Position numbers and translations under genes: made by a program
Source: Sporosarcina sp. E16_8
Lineage (GTDB): Bacteria > Bacillota > Bacilli > Bacillales_A > Planococcaceae
DNA length: 64,000 nucleotides
Reading direction: 5' to 3'
NCBI RefSeq assembly: GCF_017347095.1
Contig: NZ_JADPRZ010000001.1
Coordinates: 62,001 to 126,000, forward strand
In this document: positions 56,307-64,000 of the stretch, piece after piece
Numbering within the stretch: position 1 is the first letter of the stretch
Layout of the letters: every line of letters starts with the position of its first letter
The notes under the pieces: generated by a model
Databases searched by the model: none
Seen by the model: the letters and a program-made list of their open reading frames with translations, nothing else
What the model was told of the DNA's origin: nothing

Positions 56307-57640
56307 GCGCTACCGCCTCCTGCACCAAGTGACACCAGCTCAGCTATACTGTCTTCAATTAAAATATTATCTTTAAAGCCTTGTTTTAAAAAATTGGTAA
56401 TGAGTGGTTCAAATTCAATTGCTTGATCAATTTCTTTAGACGTCCCGCGTTTATAAGCACCGATATTAATAAGGTCTTCGGATTTATTGTAGGTGTAATA
56501 AAGTTCGCGTAATCTTTCGGCTGCTTTTACATGCACTGGATCTGCAATGTGATTCATAAGCCGACTAACGCTTTTCAAAACGTTGATTGCGGGATATTGT
56601 CCTTTGTTCGCAAGTGTTCGATCTAGAACGATGTGACCGTCCAAGATTCCCCTGACCGCATCAGCAATCGGTTCATTCATATCATCACCATCTACAAGAA
56701 CTGTATAAAACGCCGTTATGGATCCGTGCTCGTTGGTGCCTGTCCGCTCTAGCAATTTTGGCAAGATAGCAAAGACTGAAGGTGTATAACCGCGCGTAGC
56801 GGGCGGTTCCCCAACAGCCAGTCCTATTTCCCGCTGTGCCATCGCTACGCGTGTGACAGAGTCCATCATAAGCATGACGTTCATACCTTTGTCTCTGTAA
56901 TACTCTGCGATCGCTGTTGCAGTAAACGCCCCTTTTATACGCATTAGCGCAGGCTGGTCCGATGTTGTAGCTACAACAATGGACCTGCTCATACCTTCGG
57001 GTCCAAGATCACGTTCGATGAATTCACGAACTTCACGGCCACGCTCACCAATCAATGCAATTACATTCAAATCTGCAGTCGTATTACGGGCAATCATCCC
57101 AAGCAATGTACTCTTTCCAACACCAGATCCTGCGAAAATCCCGACACGCTGCCCTTTTCCTACTGTTAACATGCCATCAATCGCCTTGACACCTACTGCA
57201 AGCTTTTCGCTAATTGGTGGCCGAGTCAGTGCATTTGGTGGGTCTTGTTCAATCCTAACAGTCGTCAACCCTCTCGGAAGGATGCTGTTATCGATTGGGT
57301 TTCCCATCGAATCAAGCACTTTCCCTACTAAATTCATACCTACCTTGATTTCAAGCGGTTTTCCCAAACTTTCAACAAGACACCCACTAGATATGTCACG
57401 GATATTCGTATAAGGCATTAGAATGACGATTTCTTCCTTGAATCCGACAACTTCTGCTTTAATAATCGAATCAGCCTTGCCTGTATGATTTAAATGGATA
57501 TGGCAGACATCCCCAATAGAACTTTCAGGTCCTTGTGACTCAATCATTAAACCAACAACGCGGACAACACGCCCTAGCTTTTTGAAAGTTTTCACATTAG
57601 GTATGACCGCAATCAAGTCCTCTGCTTTTTTCATCGTCAA
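56303..57640 (-). CDS. fliI: Flagellum-specific export ATPase FliI, 445 aa
   Basis: F1-beta-like ATPase that energises export. Walker A AGSGVGKST lies near residue 170; ALIGERGREVREFIE and VMLMMDSVTRVAMAQREIGL follow, with an N-terminal beta barrel and C-terminal helices. Length matches the family (about 440 aa). Its ATG overlaps the fliH stop. Confidence 0.97.
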   Translation of the reverse strand: MTMKKAEDLIAVIPNVKTFKKLGRVVRVVGLMIESQGPESSIGDVCHIHLNHTGKADSIIKAEVVGFKEEIVILMPYTNIRDISSGCLVESLGKPLEIKVGMNLVGKVLDSMGNPIDNSILPRGLTTVRIEQDPPNALTRPPISEKLAVGVKAIDGMLTVGKGQRVGIFAGSGVGKSTLLGMIARNTTADLNVIALIGERGREVREFIERDLGPEGMSRSIVVATTSDQPALMRIKGAFTATAIAEYYRDKGMNVMLMMDSVTRVAMAQREIGLAVGEPPATRGYTPSVFAILPKLLERTGTNEHGSITAFYTVLVDGDDMNEPIADAVRGILDGHIVLDRTLANKGQYPAINVLKSVSRLMNHIADPVHVKAAERLRELYYTYNKSEDLINIGAYKRGTSKEIDQAIEFEPLITNFLKQGFKDNILIEDSIAELVSLGAGGGSA

Positions 57641-58407
57641 TCACCACTTTCCATGATACCAATGAGTTTATCCCTTAATTCATTTAACTGTTCGTCAATA
57701 CTGACAACAATCCGTCCATGATTAGTTTCGATATAGCACTCGGTTGATTCGAAATCATCATTTGCAAAAATAAGGAATGGTACATTCGGTGGGAAAATTG
57801 ATGCAAGTTCAGAACGATTATCGGAAACAAGTTCAAAATAATCGAGAGAAACATACAACTTAATCTCTTTCATTTCACGTGTCTCTTTTAATGCTCTTTT
57901 TACAACTGATAAATAAACTTCATCATCGTCTTGGAGCGTTTGTCCAATAATTCGCTCTGTAGAAAGCATTGCAAGATCGAGAATGATGCGTTCCTGGCTT
58001 ACAAGATATTGACGCGCATTTTCATAGGATAATTCCGTCGTTTCATTTGCAGTACTGATAGAAGCCGCCATATCGGATAATGACTTGCTATGCCCCTCTT
58101 CATAACCGACTTGAAACCCTTCATCATAGGCTTGTTGCTGAAGTGCCTTTTTTTCGTTCTGCCAGGCTGCTTGCATCGATAAGATATCTTCAGTAGCAGT
58201 TTGTCTTAGCCTTTCGATTAACTCTTTTTCCTGCTCGTTTATCGTGTTGGCCTCTTTTAACAAGCGGTCTCGTTCAACTAGTATGGAATCTAATGACAAA
58301 ATCACTTCCGTGTCAACTTCCTGAGAAACCGAAAGGCTGCGGATGGAGATTTCTTTCGTTTCTCCTTCTTCCAATATTGTATTGAATGAACGAAATACGT
58401 TAGACAA
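57637..58407 (-). CDS. fliH: Flagellar export regulator FliH, about 256 aa
   Basis: Binds FliI and controls its activity. The middle is a long coiled coil (KELIERLRQTATED) and the C-terminal half resembles the V-type ATPase E subunit, with ILDLAMLSTERIIGQTL. TTG at 58407 lies 9 nt behind GGAGGAG (58423-58417); ATG at 58416 is too close to that site and GTG at 58428 has none. The start overlaps the fliG 3' end. Confidence 0.88.
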   Translation of the reverse strand: MSNVFRSFNTILEEGETKEISIRSLSVSQEVDTEVILSLDSILVERDRLLKEANTINEQEKELIERLRQTATEDILSMQAAWQNEKKALQQQAYDEGFQVGYEEGHSKSLSDMAASISTANETTELSYENARQYLVSQERIILDLAMLSTERIIGQTLQDDDEVYLSVVKRALKETREMKEIKLYVSLDYFELVSDNRSELASIFPPNVPFLIFANDDFESTECYIETNHGRIVVSIDEQLNELRDKLIGIMESGD

Positions 58408-59413
58408 TGATGTCATCTCCTCCACCACGAGCGATTATGATTTCGCCGGCTTCTTCCAATCTACGAATAGTACTTACAATACGGGATTGAGCCTCTTCGA
58501 CGTCTTTCAATCGTACAGGTCCCATGACTTCTATCTCTTCTTGGAACGACTCCGCCATCCGTTGGGACATGTTCCTGAACAAGACTTCTTTCACTTCTTC
58601 ACTAGAAACTTTCAGTGATAGGATTAGATCTTCATTTTCACAATCGCGGATAATACGTTGAATTGAACGGTTGTCCAATGTAACAATATCTTCGAACACG
58701 AACATACGTTTCCGAATTTCTTCCGCGAGTTCCGGATCTTGAATTTCAAGTGCATCAAGAATCGTTTTTTCTGTTGTTCTGTCAACTCCATTTAGCACTT
58801 CGACGACAGCATCGATGCCACCCGTTTCCGTGTGATCTTGCGTTACAGTTGAAGATAGTTTCCGCTCAAGTACCGATTCGATTTCACTGATGACTTCCGG
58901 CGAAGTCGAGTCCATCGTCGCAATTCTTTTCGCGATATCTGCCTGCATTTCCTGGGGCAATGCAGATAAAATCATTCCAGCCTGTTCTGCCTCTAAGTAT
59001 GACAAAATAAGCGCAATTGTTTGAGGATGTTCATTTTGAATGAAATTCAAAATTTGTGATGGATCGGCGCGTCTAGCAAAATCGAAAGGTCGTACTTGTA
59101 AGGATGATGTTAAGCGGTTGATTATTGCTTGCGCATGATCTTTACCAAGCGCTTTTTCAAGTATTGTTTTCGCGTAGCCTATACCACCTTGAGAGATATA
59201 ATCCTGGGCAAGTGCTATGTTATGGAACTCTTCAATAATTTCTTCTTTCACGGATCCCTCAACTTTTTTGACGCCTGAAATTTCAAGAGTTAGACGCTCA
59301 ATTTCGTCTTCATTCAAATGCTTATAAATTGCTGCTGATACTTCCGGACCGAGGGAAATGAGCAGAAGTGCTGCTTTTTGTTTCCCTGTCATCCCTTTTT
59401 GTTTCTTAACCAC
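58400..59413 (-). CDS. fliG: Flagellar motor switch protein FliG, 337 aa
   Basis: Rotor protein that receives torque from the stator. GKQKAALLLISLGPEVSAAIYKH starts the N-terminal domain; EHPQTIALILSYLE carries the middle-domain EHPQ motif; the C-terminal torque helix includes LKVSSEEVKEVLFRNMSQR. Length is typical (338 aa). It lies 14 nt after fliF. Confidence 0.97.
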   Translation of the reverse strand: MVKKQKGMTGKQKAALLLISLGPEVSAAIYKHLNEDEIERLTLEISGVKKVEGSVKEEIIEEFHNIALAQDYISQGGIGYAKTILEKALGKDHAQAIINRLTSSLQVRPFDFARRADPSQILNFIQNEHPQTIALILSYLEAEQAGMILSALPQEMQADIAKRIATMDSTSPEVISEIESVLERKLSSTVTQDHTETGGIDAVVEVLNGVDRTTEKTILDALEIQDPELAEEIRKRMFVFEDIVTLDNRSIQRIIRDCENEDLILSLKVSSEEVKEVLFRNMSQRMAESFQEEIEVMGPVRLKDVEEAQSRIVSTIRRLEEAGEIIIARGGGDDIIV

Positions 59414-59427
59414 AGTTCATCCCTCCG

Positions 59428-61023
59428 TCATTCCTCGGCTATCCATGTACGCAATAGTTTGGCGAATTCTTCTGGTTTGTCTTTCGCCATCTTCTCAAGT
59501 TGTTTCCTACGGACAGTTCCTTCTGTTTCAAGTTCGTTATTAATGTCATCAATATCAAATGTCGCAAGTTGTTCTTCCATAACAAGTTCATCTTCCAACT
59601 CTTCTGCTTTTCGGCGGTTCCTAATGAACATAAATACAAGAATACCGATAATGAGAAGAAGTACCCCACCAATCACGTAAATCCACCATGGGATTACTGT
59701 CTTCGATGCAGAGATGTCAACCACCTTACCATTAAATGGTTGTACTGAAACAGCGATTTTTTCATTCAGTTCCTCCATCGTCAGCGCTCCGGCAGCTTCT
59801 TTATCGATGGATGTACGAATAATTGTCTCAATGATTCGTTGTACATCATCTTGCATTCCCGGTGGCATTGATGTTGGATCATCCGCAATTGGGGGTTCAA
59901 CCATTACCTGAATTCCGATATCACGGATTTTGTAAGGACTTTCGACAATTTCTTTACGGATTTTGTTCACTTCGTTATTTACAGTTTCCTCTATTTTTTC
60001 ATAATCGCCGTTAGAAAACGACCCTTCCACGAAGCCTGTTCTGTTGTCTGTTGGGTCTTCTCCTTCCGGAGTACCACCCGCGGCGCCTGGCCCATTTCCT
60101 GTAAAGGTCTCAGTGAGACGCTGTACACTTAGTGCAATCCCTTCCATACTTTCCTCGTCGACAGGCAATACAAGATTCTCTTCCCTGTTTTCAAGTTGGA
60201 AGTCGATATCTGTTGTGACTGAGACTACAACCTTGTCTTGACCCATCATTGTTCCAAGCATCATCTGTACTTGGCGTTGCAAATCACGTTCAATGGTCTT
60301 TTTAAGCGTCATTTGGTCCGTAATGCTAGGTCCGTAAGCATTATCGGAAGTTTTCAAATCAAAATACTCCGAGTACTGGTTCATGATTTGAATATCATCG
60401 GTCGACAGATTCGGTATGCTTTTTGATATTAGTTTATAAAGTCCAGTAATCTGTGGTTCAGTGAATTGGTGTCCCGCATCAGTTTTCAACATAATTGCCG
60501 CACTTGCCTGTTGTGTAGTCTCATTCAAGAAAACACTCTCTGTAGGCAATGTGATCATCACATCTGCATCTTTCACACCTTCGATTCCTTTAATCAGGTT
60601 CGCAAGTTCAGTTTGCATTGAAGCAAGTTTAATCATATTGAACTCGTTATCCGTCGTTCCAAATCCAGCATTTTCTGCAAAGAACGAGTAATCAATCATT
60701 CCTGAATTCGGATAACCTTCTGCTGCAAGAGACACCAGTAACGAATCTACGTTTTCACGTGGCACCAGTATCGATGTTCCACCTGGCGCAACCTTACTTT
60801 TAACCCCTTGAGCATCAAGTTGTTCCTTAATGCGCCCGATTTCTGCTCGGGATACCTCCGAATAGAGCGGCACATATTCCGTCCTTGATAGAAAGAACGT
60901 CAAGAAAGCGGCAATCAAAATAACGGCTACAGTAGTTCCGATATAAGTACCTTTTTGTTTTTTTGTACGACTTGACCAAAACGTTTGAATATCCGCTTTG
61001 ATTTTCGTCAATCTTTCATTCAT
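59428..61023 (-). CDS. fliF: Flagellar MS-ring protein FliF, 531 aa
   Basis: Forms the membrane ring on which the rotor is built. Hydrophobic segments lie at about residues 27-45 and 444-463, with ring-building motifs between them and a FliG-binding tail at the C-terminus. Conserved PNSGMIDYSFFAEN and YPNSG-type segments are present. Length matches B. subtilis (536 aa). It is separated from fliE by 146 nt holding a repeat. Confidence 0.96.
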   Translation of the reverse strand: MNERLTKIKADIQTFWSSRTKKQKGTYIGTTVAVILIAAFLTFFLSRTEYVPLYSEVSRAEIGRIKEQLDAQGVKSKVAPGGTSILVPRENVDSLLVSLAAEGYPNSGMIDYSFFAENAGFGTTDNEFNMIKLASMQTELANLIKGIEGVKDADVMITLPTESVFLNETTQQASAAIMLKTDAGHQFTEPQITGLYKLISKSIPNLSTDDIQIMNQYSEYFDLKTSDNAYGPSITDQMTLKKTIERDLQRQVQMMLGTMMGQDKVVVSVTTDIDFQLENREENLVLPVDEESMEGIALSVQRLTETFTGNGPGAAGGTPEGEDPTDNRTGFVEGSFSNGDYEKIEETVNNEVNKIRKEIVESPYKIRDIGIQVMVEPPIADDPTSMPPGMQDDVQRIIETIIRTSIDKEAAGALTMEELNEKIAVSVQPFNGKVVDISASKTVIPWWIYVIGGVLLLIIGILVFMFIRNRRKAEELEDELVMEEQLATFDIDDINNELETEGTVRRKQLEKMAKDKPEEFAKLLRTWIAEE

Positions 61024-61079
61024 TGTAATCCCCCGGTCAGCTTACCTAATTCAAAAATGGACAACACAACTATCGCACA

Positions 61080-61169
61080 ATAAAGTTAATCTTCAATCAG
61101 CCGGGGGTCTTAATCCCCCACTGTTTATTAGTTTAACCATTCGGGCTTTTACTGCCCGTTAATGCAAGA
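61080..61169. repeat. Structured intergenic repeat, second family, short copy
   Basis: Short counterpart of 7440-7590, lacking the 59-bp TTAC-bounded segment. It lies inside the fla/che operon between fliE and fliF and abuts the fliE stop codon. A GGGGG/CCCCC stem remains. Confidence 0.7.
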
Positions 61170-61484
61170 TCAAACAGGCATTCTGATGATTTCTTGATAA
61201 GCTTCAATTACTTTATTCCGCACTTCCATCGTTGCATTTAATGCAATCGTCGCCTTTTGGGATGTAATCATAACATCATGAAGTTCGACATCTCCACCAC
61301 GCACTAATTTCTCTGTCATCATATCTGATTCTGATTGTTTATTATTGACTTCTTGAATTGCATCTTTTAAATAGGTTCCGAAACTTTGTTGCGCCTCATA
61401 GGGTGTTGACGTTGGTTTCAGTTGATTTTCCATCTTAAGTACCCCTGCTGATTGTGCAGGATTAAAAATAGAGTGTATTGCCAT
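61170..61484 (-). CDS. fliE: Flagellar hook-basal body protein FliE, 104 aa
   Basis: Adapter between the MS ring/export gate and the rod. The C-terminal helix LHDVMITSQKATIALNATMEVRNKVIEAYQEIIRMPV is diagnostic (split motif: LHDVMI, AYQEI, RMPV). Length is typical. It lies 24 nt after flgC. Confidence 0.95.
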   Translation of the reverse strand: MAIHSIFNPAQSAGVLKMENQLKPTSTPYEAQQSFGTYLKDAIQEVNNKQSESDMMTEKLVRGGDVELHDVMITSQKATIALNATMEVRNKVIEAYQEIIRMPV

Positions 61485-61508
61485 TAAGGTAACCTCCTTC
61501 TATTATTA

Positions 61509-61970
61509 TTATTTACCGATTTCAAGAGCTTTCATAAGCATTGACTTATTGGCATTAATCACAGTTACATTTGCTTCATAAGAACGTGTAGCGGACATCA
61601 GGTCTATCGTTTCCCGTAACGGATCGACATTTGGCATGGAAACATATCCTTCATCATTCGCATCGGGATGAGAAGGGTCAAAGACAAGTTTAAACGGTGT
61701 TTCGGTATCTTCTTTAATCCTAGAAACCGTAACGCCATATCCTGCTGAACCTTTTATTTGTTTACCCATCGAAGCATTTAACATCGATGAGAATTGCCCT
61801 TCTCGCGGTTGGAATGTAACCGATTTACGGCGATAGGCTTGCCATTCGCCATCAACCATTTTCCCGCGCGTTGTATCGATGTTCGCCATATTGGATGAAA
61901 TAACATCCATCCGCATACGTTGCGCAGTCAATGCAGATGCGGACGTATTCAAACTATGGAATATCGTCAA
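61509..61970 (-). CDS. flgC: Flagellar proximal rod protein FlgC, 153 aa
   Basis: Rod subunit. SASALTAQRMRMDVISSNMANIDTT at the N-terminus (rod signature SSNMANIDT) and YVSMPNVDPLRETIDLMSATRSYE at the C-terminus fit FlgC. It lies 2 nt after flgB. Confidence 0.96.
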   Translation of the reverse strand: MTIFHSLNTSASALTAQRMRMDVISSNMANIDTTRGKMVDGEWQAYRRKSVTFQPREGQFSSMLNASMGKQIKGSAGYGVTVSRIKEDTETPFKLVFDPSHPDANDEGYVSMPNVDPLRETIDLMSATRSYEANVTVINANKSMLMKALEIGK

Positions 61971-61972
61971 TG

Positions 61973-62365
61973 TCAGCGACCTCCTTTAATAACATTTTGT
62001 AACGAATTGAACTTTCCATTAATACGGTCGACAACTGCGTTATAGTAAATTTGGTTGGCCGCAAGGTCTGCCTGTTCTTTATCCATATCTACGCCATTTC
62101 CATCTTGCCGATACCGAAGATTTGAGTAATTAAAAACACCGGAATGCGTCGTATTAGTTTTGAAATTGATATGCCGCTCGTCTGTTTTATAAGCTTCAAA
62201 CGACTCCGCTTTAGCATTTGCAAAAACTTCTTTAAAACTGACACTTTTCGCTTTATAATTCGGAGTGTCGATATTTGCTATATTCTGCGAAATCGTTTTA
62301 GCTTTTGTTGCAGAATAATCCAACCCTTGCTCCAATTGCGTTATCGTTGATCCAAATAAATTCAC
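61973..62365 (-). CDS. flgB: Flagellar proximal rod protein FlgB, 130 aa
   Basis: First gene of the fla/che operon. SQNIANIDTPNYKAKSVSF is the rod signature, and NGVDMDKEQADLAANQIYYNA ends the protein. GTG at 62365 is chosen because it lies 6 nt behind AGAGGTG and gives MNLFGSTITQLE, which aligns with other FlgB starts; an ATG seven codons earlier spans the Shine-Dalgarno. Confidence 0.95.
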   Translation of the reverse strand: MNLFGSTITQLEQGLDYSATKAKTISQNIANIDTPNYKAKSVSFKEVFANAKAESFEAYKTDERHINFKTNTTHSGVFNYSNLRYRQDGNGVDMDKEQADLAANQIYYNAVVDRINGKFNSLQNVIKGGR

Positions 62366-62451
62366 TGTTTTCACCTCTTGTTTCATCTATTGGTGAATCA
62401 AAATAGTATTCATTTCGCAGTACTAATCTAGTACTCTTAACACATACTTCT

Positions 62452-62481
62452 ATTGTAGCGGATTTTGGTGAATCTTGTCTA
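62452..62481 (-). promoter_or_regulatory. SigA-type promoter of the fla/che operon
   Basis: Minus strand: TAGACA (62481-62476), 18-bp spacer, TACAAT (62457-62452), about 85 nt before flgB. Upstream lie two inverted repeats: AACCTA/TAGGTT (62513-62527) and an imperfect AGTAG/CTACT (62486-62503). I saw no SigD-type GCCGATAT and no good CodY box. The gap 62366-62694 holds only these and the codY terminator. Confidence 0.65.
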
Positions 62482-62635
62482 TAAGAGTAGGGTAATCTCT
62501 ACTAGTCCGAAACAACCTATTTTAGGTTATTTTAGTTATTTTAATAAATTCTCCAGTTCCAAAGTCACCATTTTTCCATTACTTTTACATAATTCAAAAT
62601 GATGTTAGTTAATTATTTTCGTACCATTATATAGT

Positions 62636-62683
62636 TAACAAAAAAAACACTTCTTTCCAAGTTCGGAAGAAGTGTTTTTTCAT
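62636..62683 (-). terminator. Rho-independent terminator after codY
   Basis: 11-bp stem ACACTTCTTCC / GGAAAGAAGTGT with one bulged base on the minus strand, flanked by A- and T-runs, 12 nt behind the codY stop. Confidence 0.9.
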
Positions 62684-62694
62684 CTATTACATAC

Positions 62695-63471
62695 TTATGA
62701 TTTTTGTTTTTCAAGTTCTTCAAGGAATTTATTGTTAAGGACTTTGATATACGTTCCTTTCATTCCTAGGGAACGAGATTCGATTACGCCAGCACTTTCT
62801 AGTTTACGTAGTGCATTTACGATTACAGAACGTGTAATACCTACACGGTCTGCAATTTTAGATGCTACTAGAAGACCTTCATTGCCGTCAAGTTCATGGA
62901 AAATATGCTCAATCGCTTCGTGTTCACTATAAGAAAGTGAATTGATAGCCATTTGAACAACCGCTTTACTGCGTGCTTCGATTTCAATTTTCTCTGATTT
63001 CTCACGTAAAATTTCCATTCCCACAACAGTTGCACCATATTCCGCAAGAATCAAATCATCATCTTGGAAATCTTCTTTAAGTCTAGCCAAGATTAGTGTA
63101 CCTAGGCGTTCACCGCCACCAACGATTGGAACAATTGTTGTTAAGCCGTCTTTGAAGAGTTCACGATTTTCAACTGGGAAGACCGTGTGTGAACTGTACA
63201 CATCCAGATTCGAAGATGTTTCTCTTACTTCAAACAAACGATGTGTATATTCCTCTGGGAATTTACGATCAACGAACATTTGCTTCATGCGTTCATTTTC
63301 GATTTGATGGTGTATTTCTAAACCAAGTAATTTTCCTTTTCTGCTTACGATAAATGCATTACAGTCGATAACAGAACTAAGCTTCTCAGCCATTTCCTTA
63401 AAGTTTACTGGTTTTCCTGCCGATTCTTGTAGCATTGCGTTAATTTCACGTGTTTTTGATAATAAATTCAT
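62695..63471 (-). CDS. codY: GTP- and branched-chain amino acid-sensing repressor CodY, 258 aa
   Basis: Global nutritional repressor of stationary-phase genes, including motility in B. subtilis. The N-terminal GAF domain begins [19 protein letters not shown]; the C-terminal winged helix has [33 protein letters not shown], the CodY signature (recognition core [14 protein letters not shown]). Length is typical (259 aa). It follows hslU and lies directly upstream of the fla/che operon. Confidence 0.98.
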   Translation of the reverse strand: MNLLSKTREINAMLQESAGKPVNFKEMAEKLSSVIDCNAFIVSRKGKLLGLEIHHQIENERMKQMFVDRKFPEEYTHRLFEVRETSSNLDVYSSHTVFPVENRELFKDGLTTIVPIVGGGERLGTLILARLKEDFQDDDLILAEYGATVVGMEILREKSEKIEIEARSKAVVQMAINSLSYSEHEAIEHIFHELDGNEGLLVASKIADRVGITRSVIVNALRKLESAGVIESRSLGMKGTYIKVLNNKFLEELEKQKS

Positions 63472-63557
63472 TTGTTTTTTTCCTCCTCATAATAGTTGCT
63501 ATCGTTTAGTGAACATTCTAAAGGTTTTTAATCATTAAATAAACTAAAGCGTTTCAG

Positions 63558-64000
63558 TTAAAGTATAAAATGTGACAAATCTTTATTTTTTGCGATATCT
63601 TTCAGCTTTTCATCGACATACGCGGGTGTTATTTTGATTGTTGCCGGTCCGATATCAGCCGCTTCATACGATAATTCTTCGAGTAATTTCTCTAAAATTG
63701 TATGTAGGCGTCTTGCACCAATATTCTCCGTATCATCATTCACTTCAAATGCAATTTCAGCAAGTCGGCTGATTGCTTCGTCAGTAAAATCCAAAACAAC
63801 ATTTTCCGTATTGAGTAGTTTTTCGTATTGGCGGATAAGAGAAAAATCAGGCTCTTTTAAAATACGTTCAAAATCATTCTTCGTCAGCTTTTCAAGTTCA
63901 ACCCGAATTGGAAAGCGCCCTTGCAGTTCCGGAATAATATCGGAGGGCTTTGACATATGGAACGCCCCTGCCGCAATAAACAAAATGAAATCGGTCTTTA
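63558..64000 (-). CDS. hslU: HslU (ClpY) ATPase subunit, C-terminal part (cut by window edge)
   Basis: Unfoldase of the HslUV (ClpYQ) protease. The visible 147 residues include [20 protein letters not shown] (signature IAAGAFH) and [12 protein letters not shown] with the arginine of sensor 2 in [10 protein letters not shown]. The protein ends in LSHFIL, as HslU does. The start lies beyond the right edge. Order hslU-codY-flgB is that of B. subtilis clpY-codY-flgB. Confidence 0.96.
   Translation of the reverse strand, partial: KTDFILFIAAGAFHMSKPSDIIPELQGRFPIRVELEKLTKNDFERILKEPDFSLIRQYEKLLNTENVVLDFTDEAISRLAEIAFEVNDDTENIGARRLHTILEKLLEELSYEAADIGPATIKITPAYVDEKLKDIAKNKDLSHFIL

Overview
The window is a chromosomal segment of a low-to-mid GC, endospore-forming, flagellated Firmicute. 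The spoVF genes, a large fla/che operon with the fliY/cheD/swrB/sigD gene set, codY-hslU, PolC-type polymerase and RNase J2 point to Bacillales. Protein style and intergenic repeats suggest Planococcaceae, probably Sporosarcina or a close relative (inference; no rRNA is present to confirm it). Every convincing gene lies on the minus strand, so genes are transcribed from high to low coordinates. Gene order follows the Bacillus subtilis interval from clpY (hslU) to spoIIIE. No phage, insertion sequence with a transposase, CRISPR array, rRNA or tRNA was seen.

In transcription order: (1) 64000-62695 holds the 3' part of hslU, then codY and its terminator. (2) 62480-35936 is the fla/che operon: flgBC, fliE, fliFGHIJ, ylxF, fliK, flgD, a TIGR02530-type gene, flgE, swrD, fliL, fliM, fliY, cheY, fliOPQR, flhB, flhA, flhF, flhG, cheB, cheA, cheW, cheC, cheD. 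It starts at a SigA-type promoter and ends at a terminator after cheD. (3) sigD, a small unknown gene and swrB (35585-33998) form a separate unit with its own promoter, after a repeat element. (4) rpsB, tsf, pyrH, frr, uppS, cdsA, dxr, rseP and proS (33756-24495) cover translation factors, UMP kinase, and isoprenoid, phospholipid and membrane functions; several terminators punctuate the group. (5) polC (24233-19923). (6) rimP-nusA-rnpM-ylxQ-infB-ylxP-rbfA-truB-ribF (19541-12102), with a promoter-proximal terminator in the leader that resembles the NusA-autoregulated leader of B. subtilis. (7) rpsO, pnpA, mlpA, ylmC/ymxH, spoVFA, spoVFB, asd, dapA, rnjB and the 5' part of spoIIIE (11973-1).

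The coding content is core and syntenic; the unusual material is intergenic. There are several families of structured repeats. Five copies of a palindromic element share a hairpin with a conserved loop. Two copies of another structured element sit 23 and 26 nt upstream of the rimP and flhA start codons and show a compensatory base-pair change. Two copies of a third family abut the stop codons of mlpA and fliE and differ by a 59-bp segment bounded by TTAC. Two copies of a 45-bp motif lie near pnpA and rpsB. A 21-bp tandem array lies behind the rpsO terminator. Other points of interest are a hairpin between the Shine-Dalgarno and start codon of swrD, a sigD promoter that decouples sigD from fla/che, and a 12-copy decapeptide repeat in IF-2. 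dapG, tepA and ylxY are missing from their B. subtilis positions.
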